This document shows, piece after piece, positions 60,207-64,000 of a stretch of 64,000 nt of DNA. The notes below the pieces were generated by a model, which searched no databases, was not told where the DNA came from, and saw only the letters and a program-made list of their open reading frames with translations. Positions within the stretch are counted from its first letter, which is position 1; each line of letters begins with the position of its first letter. A program made the translations under genes and the position numbers. The DNA is from Acinetobacter lwoffii (GTDB lineage: Bacteria > Pseudomonadota > Gammaproteobacteria > Pseudomonadales > Moraxellaceae), in assembly GCF_024129355.1 (NCBI RefSeq), contig NZ_JAMXXP010000006.1, positions 1-64,000 of the forward strand, in the 5' to 3' direction.

Positions 60207-63200
60207 ATGCACATGCCATCGCCTAATAATGTAGCTCCCGCTCAAGGTTTATACCAACCGGATGAGTTTAAAGATAACTGTGGTTTCGGTTTGATTGCCC
60301 ATATGCAGGGTGATGCTAGCCATGATCTCGTCAAGACCGCGATTCATAGTTTGAGTTGTATGACCCATCGTGGTGGTATTGCCGCGGATGGCAAAACCGG
60401 GGATGGTTGTGGTCTGCTCTTGGCGATGCCGAAAAAATTCTTCCGTGAAGAAGCCAAACGCTTAAGCGATACCACCTTAAGTGAAGTCTTTGCTGTAGGT
60501 TCGGTATTCCTGAATCTTGATCCAGCGCTTGCTGCTCATGCCAAACAGGTTTTAAACAAAGAGATTGAAGCTGAAGGTTTAATCGTTTTGGCTTGGCGTG
60601 TGATTCCGACCAATGTCGATGCATTGGGGGAAATTGCCCTGCAATCGATGCCGGCATTTGAACAGATTATTGTTAATTGTCCAATGGGTGTGACTGAGGT
60701 TGAATTTAACCGTAAGTTATTCCTAGCGCGTCGTCGTGCAGAGCAGTTATTAAGCAATGATACGTCTTTCTATGTCACTACTTTATGTTCAACGGTGATC
60801 AGCTATAAAGGCTTGATGATGCCAGAAGCGATTGCAGATTTTTATACAGATCTGGCAGACCCACGTCTGGAATCGCATATTGCGGTGTTCCATCAACGTT
60901 TCTCGACCAATACTTTACCGCGCTGGCCGTTGGCACAACCGTTCCGTTACCTGGCGCACAATGGTGAAATCAATACCATTACTGCGAACCGTAACTGGGC
61001 CATGGCACGTGTACCAAAATTTGAAAATCCATTATTGCCAGGTTTAACTGAACTGAATCCAATTGTGAACCGTACCGGTTCGGATTCTTCGAGCCTGGAT
61101 AACATGCTGGAGATTCTGGTTGGTGGCGGCATGGATCTGTTCCGCGCACTCCGTATGCTGGTTCCGCCTGCCTGGCAGAATGTGGAAACTCTAGATGCTG
61201 ACTTGCGTGCATTCTATGAATTTAACTCAAAGCATATGGAAGCCTGGGATGGCCCTGCGGGTCTGGTGATTCAGGATGGTCGCCATGCGATCTGTATGCT
61301 GGATCGTAACGGTCTGCGTCCTGCGCGTTGGGTCATCACCAAGAATGGTTATATCACGCTGGCTTCTGAAATTGGTGTCTGGGGTTATCAACCTGAAGAT
61401 GTGATTTCTAAAGGCCGTGTCGGTCCTGGCCAAATGCTGGTCATTGATACGCAAACCGGTAAGGTGCTGGATACGCAAGATGTCAATAATCATCTGAAAC
61501 GTATGCGTCCATATCGTGAATGGTTACGTGAAAATTCTGTGCGTTTGCAAGGCAGTCCAGAGCTGGAAGAATATTTATGTGATCAAGGCTTAAAAGGCGA
61601 TGGCCTGAAAGCGGCACAAAAAATGTTCATGGTGACCTTTGAAGAGCGTGACCAGTTGTTGCGTCCGATTGCTGAAAGTGGTCAGGAAGCTGTAGGTTCA
61701 ATGGGTGATGATACCCCAATGGCGGTATTGTCCCGTCAGGTGCGTCATGTGTCGGATTATTTCCGCCAGCAGTTTGCACAGGTGACCAACCCACCGATCG
61801 ATCCGTTACGTGAATCGATTGTGATGTCACTGGAAACCTGTTTAGGTCGTGAACAAAATGTATTTGAACAGGGTCCTGAACATGCTGATCGTCTGATCAT
61901 TTCCAGTCCTGTGCTGTCTAATTCGAAAATGCATCAGATCCGTACCCTGGGTCGTGCCGGTTATGAAATTGCAGATATCGACCTGAACTATGCTGAAACT
62001 GAAGGTCTACAAGCAGCGATTGCACGGATCTGTGAAGAATCTGCGCAAGCCATTCGTGATGGTAAAACCTTACTGGTGCTTTCAGACAAGAAAATCCGTG
62101 AAGGCTACTTGCCTGCCAATGCCTTCATGATCACCGGTGCGGTGCATCATCATCTGATCAATACCGGTCTGCGTACTGACGCTAACCTGATTATTGAAAC
62201 CGGCTTTGCTCGTGATCCACATCAGTTTGCAGTTCTTCTAGGCTTTGGTGCAACTGCGATCTACCCGTACCTGGCTTATGACGTAATCAATGATCTGGTC
62301 GCTAAAGGCGAGTTATTGGGTGACCCAATCTATGCACAAAACAATTTCCGTAAGGGGATTGAGAAAGGCTTATTGAAAGTTCTTTCGAAAATGGGGATTT
62401 CTACGGTTGCCTCTTACCGTGGTGGTCAGTTGTTTGAAGCAGTGGGTTTATCTAATGAAGTGGTAGATAAATGCTTCATCGGTGTACCAAGCCGTATTCA
62501 GGGTGCTACTTTTGTCGATCTTGAAAATGACCAGAAACAGTTGGCGGATATTGCCTGGAAAAACCGTAAGCCAATCGATCAGGGCGGCTTGCTGAAATTT
62601 GTCTTTGGCAAGGAATATCATGCCTTTAACCCGGATGTGATCAACTCACTGCATAAAGCAGTACGTTCTGGGAACTACGCAGATTTTAAAGAATATGCAG
62701 AATTGGTGAACAACCGTCCGATCGCAACGATCCGTGACTTGTTCAAACTGAAAACAGACAACTCGATTCCAGTCGAACAAGTGGAATCTGTGGAAGAGAT
62801 CCTGCCTCGCTTTGACTCTGCCGGTATGTCTTTGGGTGCACTGTCACCTGAAGCGCACGAAGCGATTGCGATTGCCATGAATACGATTGGTGGTCGTTCA
62901 AACTCGGGTGAGGGCGGTGAAGATCCAGCGCGTTACAGTACTATCCGTAACTCGAAAATCAAACAAATTGCATCGGGCCGTTTTGGTGTGACGCCTGCTT
63001 ATTTAACATCAGCAGAAGTTCTCCAGATTAAAGTCGCGCAAGGTGCAAAACCAGGTGAAGGTGGTCAGTTGCCGGGTGGTAAAGTGAATGGTCTCATTGC
63101 CCGTTTACGTTACTCTGTGCCGGGCGTTACCCTGATTTCGCCACCTCCGCATCATGACATCTATTCAATTGAAGATTTATCACAGTTGATCTTTGATTTA

Positions 63201-64000
63201 AAACAGGTTAACCCACAGGCGATGGTGTCAGTTAAGCTGGTTTCTGAACCGGGTGTCGGTACGATTGCGGCGGGTGTAGCGAAAGCGTATGCCGATTTCA
63301 TTACCATTTCTGGTTATGATGGCGGTACAGCGGCTTCTCCACTTTCTTCAATTCATCATGCAGGTTCACCGTGGGAACTGGGTCTTTCTGAAGCGCATCA
63401 GGCCCTTCGTGTCAATGACCTGCGTGGTAAAGTTCGCGTACAGACAGATGGCGGTTTAAAAACCGGTCTGGATGTCGTAAAAGCAGCAATTCTCGGTGCT
63501 GAAAGCTTCGGCTTTGGTTCAACCCCAATGATTGCCTTAGGTTGTAAATACTTGCGTATCTGCCACTTGAATAACTGTGCAACCGGTGTTGCGACTCAAC
63601 AAGATCATTTACGTCAAGAGCATTATATTGGCGAGCCACAAATGCTGATCAACTTCTTCACCTTTATTGCTGAAGAAACCCGTGAATGGCTGGCAGCACT
63701 CGGTGTATCAAGTCTGAAAGACCTGATTGGCCGTACGGATCTGCTGGAAGTCTTGCCAGGTGAAACTGCAAAGCATGCACATCTTGATTTAAGTAAATTA
63801 CTGGAATCACATCCTGCTGCAGAAGGTAAAGCACAGTACTGCGAAGTACAGGGAAATGCACCATTTGATAAAGGGATTCTGGCTGAAAAAATGGTGGATG
63901 AGATTCTGCCTGCCATCGAAGCCGGAACTGGCGGTGAGTATCACTTCTCGATTGGTAACTGTGATCGTTCGATTGGTGCGCGTTTATCTGGTGAAATTGC
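60207..64000 (+). CDS. gltB: Glutamate synthase (NADPH) large subunit, 3'-truncated by window edge
   Basis: Iron-sulfur flavoprotein transferring the amide nitrogen of glutamine to 2-oxoglutarate to make two glutamates. The window holds the first about 1,264 of about 1,490 residues. Short propeptide, then catalytic Cys25 in [14 protein letters not shown] (class II glutaminase). The central domain follows, then the FMN/synthase domain from about residue 850 ([42 protein letters not shown]). [24 protein letters not shown] and [19 protein letters not shown] (3Fe-4S cysteines) are near the end. An AAGG Shine-Dalgarno is 6-8 nt upstream of the ATG. gltD is expected just outside. Confidence 0.97.
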   Translation, partial: MHMPSPNNVAPAQGLYQPDEFKDNCGFGLIAHMQGDASHDLVKTAIHSLSCMTHRGGIAADGKTGDGCGLLLAMPKKFFREEAKRLSDTTLSEVFAVGSVFLNLDPALAAHAKQVLNKEIEAEGLIVLAWRVIPTNVDALGEIALQSMPAFEQIIVNCPMGVTEVEFNRKLFLARRRAEQLLSNDTSFYVTTLCSTVISYKGLMMPEAIADFYTDLADPRLESHIAVFHQRFSTNTLPRWPLAQPFRYLAHNGEINTITANRNWAMARVPKFENPLLPGLTELNPIVNRTGSDSSSLDNMLEILVGGGMDLFRALRMLVPPAWQNVETLDADLRAFYEFNSKHMEAWDGPAGLVIQDGRHAICMLDRNGLRPARWVITKNGYITLASEIGVWGYQPEDVISKGRVGPGQMLVIDTQTGKVLDTQDVNNHLKRMRPYREWLRENSVRLQGSPELEEYLCDQGLKGDGLKAAQKMFMVTFEERDQLLRPIAESGQEAVGSMGDDTPMAVLSRQVRHVSDYFRQQFAQVTNPPIDPLRESIVMSLETCLGREQNVFEQGPEHADRLIISSPVLSNSKMHQIRTLGRAGYEIADIDLNYAETEGLQAAIARICEESAQAIRDGKTLLVLSDKKIREGYLPANAFMITGAVHHHLINTGLRTDANLIIETGFARDPHQFAVLLGFGATAIYPYLAYDVINDLVAKGELLGDPIYAQNNFRKGIEKGLLKVLSKMGISTVASYRGGQLFEAVGLSNEVVDKCFIGVPSRIQGATFVDLENDQKQLADIAWKNRKPIDQGGLLKFVFGKEYHAFNPDVINSLHKAVRSGNYADFKEYAELVNNRPIATIRDLFKLKTDNSIPVEQVESVEEILPRFDSAGMSLGALSPEAHEAIAIAMNTIGGRSNSGEGGEDPARYSTIRNSKIKQIASGRFGVTPAYLTSAEVLQIKVAQGAKPGEGGQLPGGKVNGLIARLRYSVPGVTLISPPPHHDIYSIEDLSQLIFDLKQVNPQAMVSVKLVSEPGVGTIAAGVAKAYADFITISGYDGGTAASPLSSIHHAGSPWELGLSEAHQALRVNDLRGKVRVQTDGGLKTGLDVVKAAILGAESFGFGSTPMIALGCKYLRICHLNNCATGVATQQDHLRQEHYIGEPQMLINFFTFIAEETREWLAALGVSSLKDLIGRTDLLEVLPGETAKHAHLDLSKLLESHPAAEGKAQYCEVQGNAPFDKGILAEKMVDEILPAIEAGTGGEYHFSIGNCDRSIGARLSGEI

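Overview
The window is a chromosomal segment of a gammaproteobacterium that is almost certainly an Acinetobacter. The reasons are gene content and order: pilBCD divergent from tpiA, secG-tRNA-Leu-initiator tRNA-rimP-nusA-infB-rbfA, pilMNOPQ-aroK-aroB-SPOR-like gene-gltB, a six-gene Mrp antiporter operon with a fused A/B subunit, and an Acr1-type fatty acyl-CoA reductase, a wax-ester enzyme characteristic of the genus. Base composition is moderate. Nearly everything is core genome; the only mobile DNA seen is the 5' end of an IS982-family transposase at the left edge.

Layout. 1-470 is the IS982-family fragment. 886-4316 is a four-gene envelope cassette (TPR-like COG3014 protein, YcfL lipoprotein, LpoB-like lipoprotein, CsgG-like protein), convergent with recN. 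6505-9263 carries ppnP, rlmB, a DMT-family permease and coaE. 9265-13095 (minus) is pilD-pilC-pilB. 13373-20633 (plus) is tpiA, secG, tRNA-Leu(GAG), four tandem initiator tRNA genes, rimP, nusA, infB and rbfA. 20718-26941 (minus) is the Mrp-type antiporter operon. 27372-31096 (minus) is hisIE, a UvrD/FBH1-like helicase and an AAA-type ATPase. acr1 and metY follow on the minus strand, then ettA (plus), a zinc-ribbon membrane protein, a gltX/tRNA-Ala/tRNA-Glu block and a small exported protein (all minus). 38892-41157 holds two tandem sulfate-binding protein genes. 41343-48476 is a shortened division/cell-wall cluster (rsmH-ftsL-ftsI-murE-murF-mraY) followed by rlmA. ponA (minus) is divergent from pilMNOPQ, aroK, aroB, a SPOR-like membrane protein and gltB, which runs off the right edge.

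The genes form several functional sets. Two separated loci supply type IV pilus assembly (motor, platform and peptidase; then the alignment complex and secretin). Peptidoglycan synthesis is served by ftsI, murE, murF, mraY and ponA, with LpoB-like and SPOR-like envelope proteins also present. Translation is served by initiator tRNAs, IF2, RbfA, RimP, EttA, RlmB, RlmA and GltX. Nitrogen and sulfur assimilation is represented by gltB, metY and sbp.

No CRISPR array, prophage or clear defence island is visible. The items most worth a second look are: the COG3014/YcfL/LpoB/CsgG cassette; the hisIE-helicase-ATPase operon, whose ATPase has an altered Walker B; the fourfold initiator tRNA array with a consensus promoter and tandem terminators before rimP; a SPOR-like protein in the damX position; a sigma-54-type promoter before gltB; and a perfect palindrome upstream of metY. 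Several real starts are non-ATG and were chosen from Shine-Dalgarno sequence or family alignment (pilM, ettA and acr1 GTG; aroK TTG).
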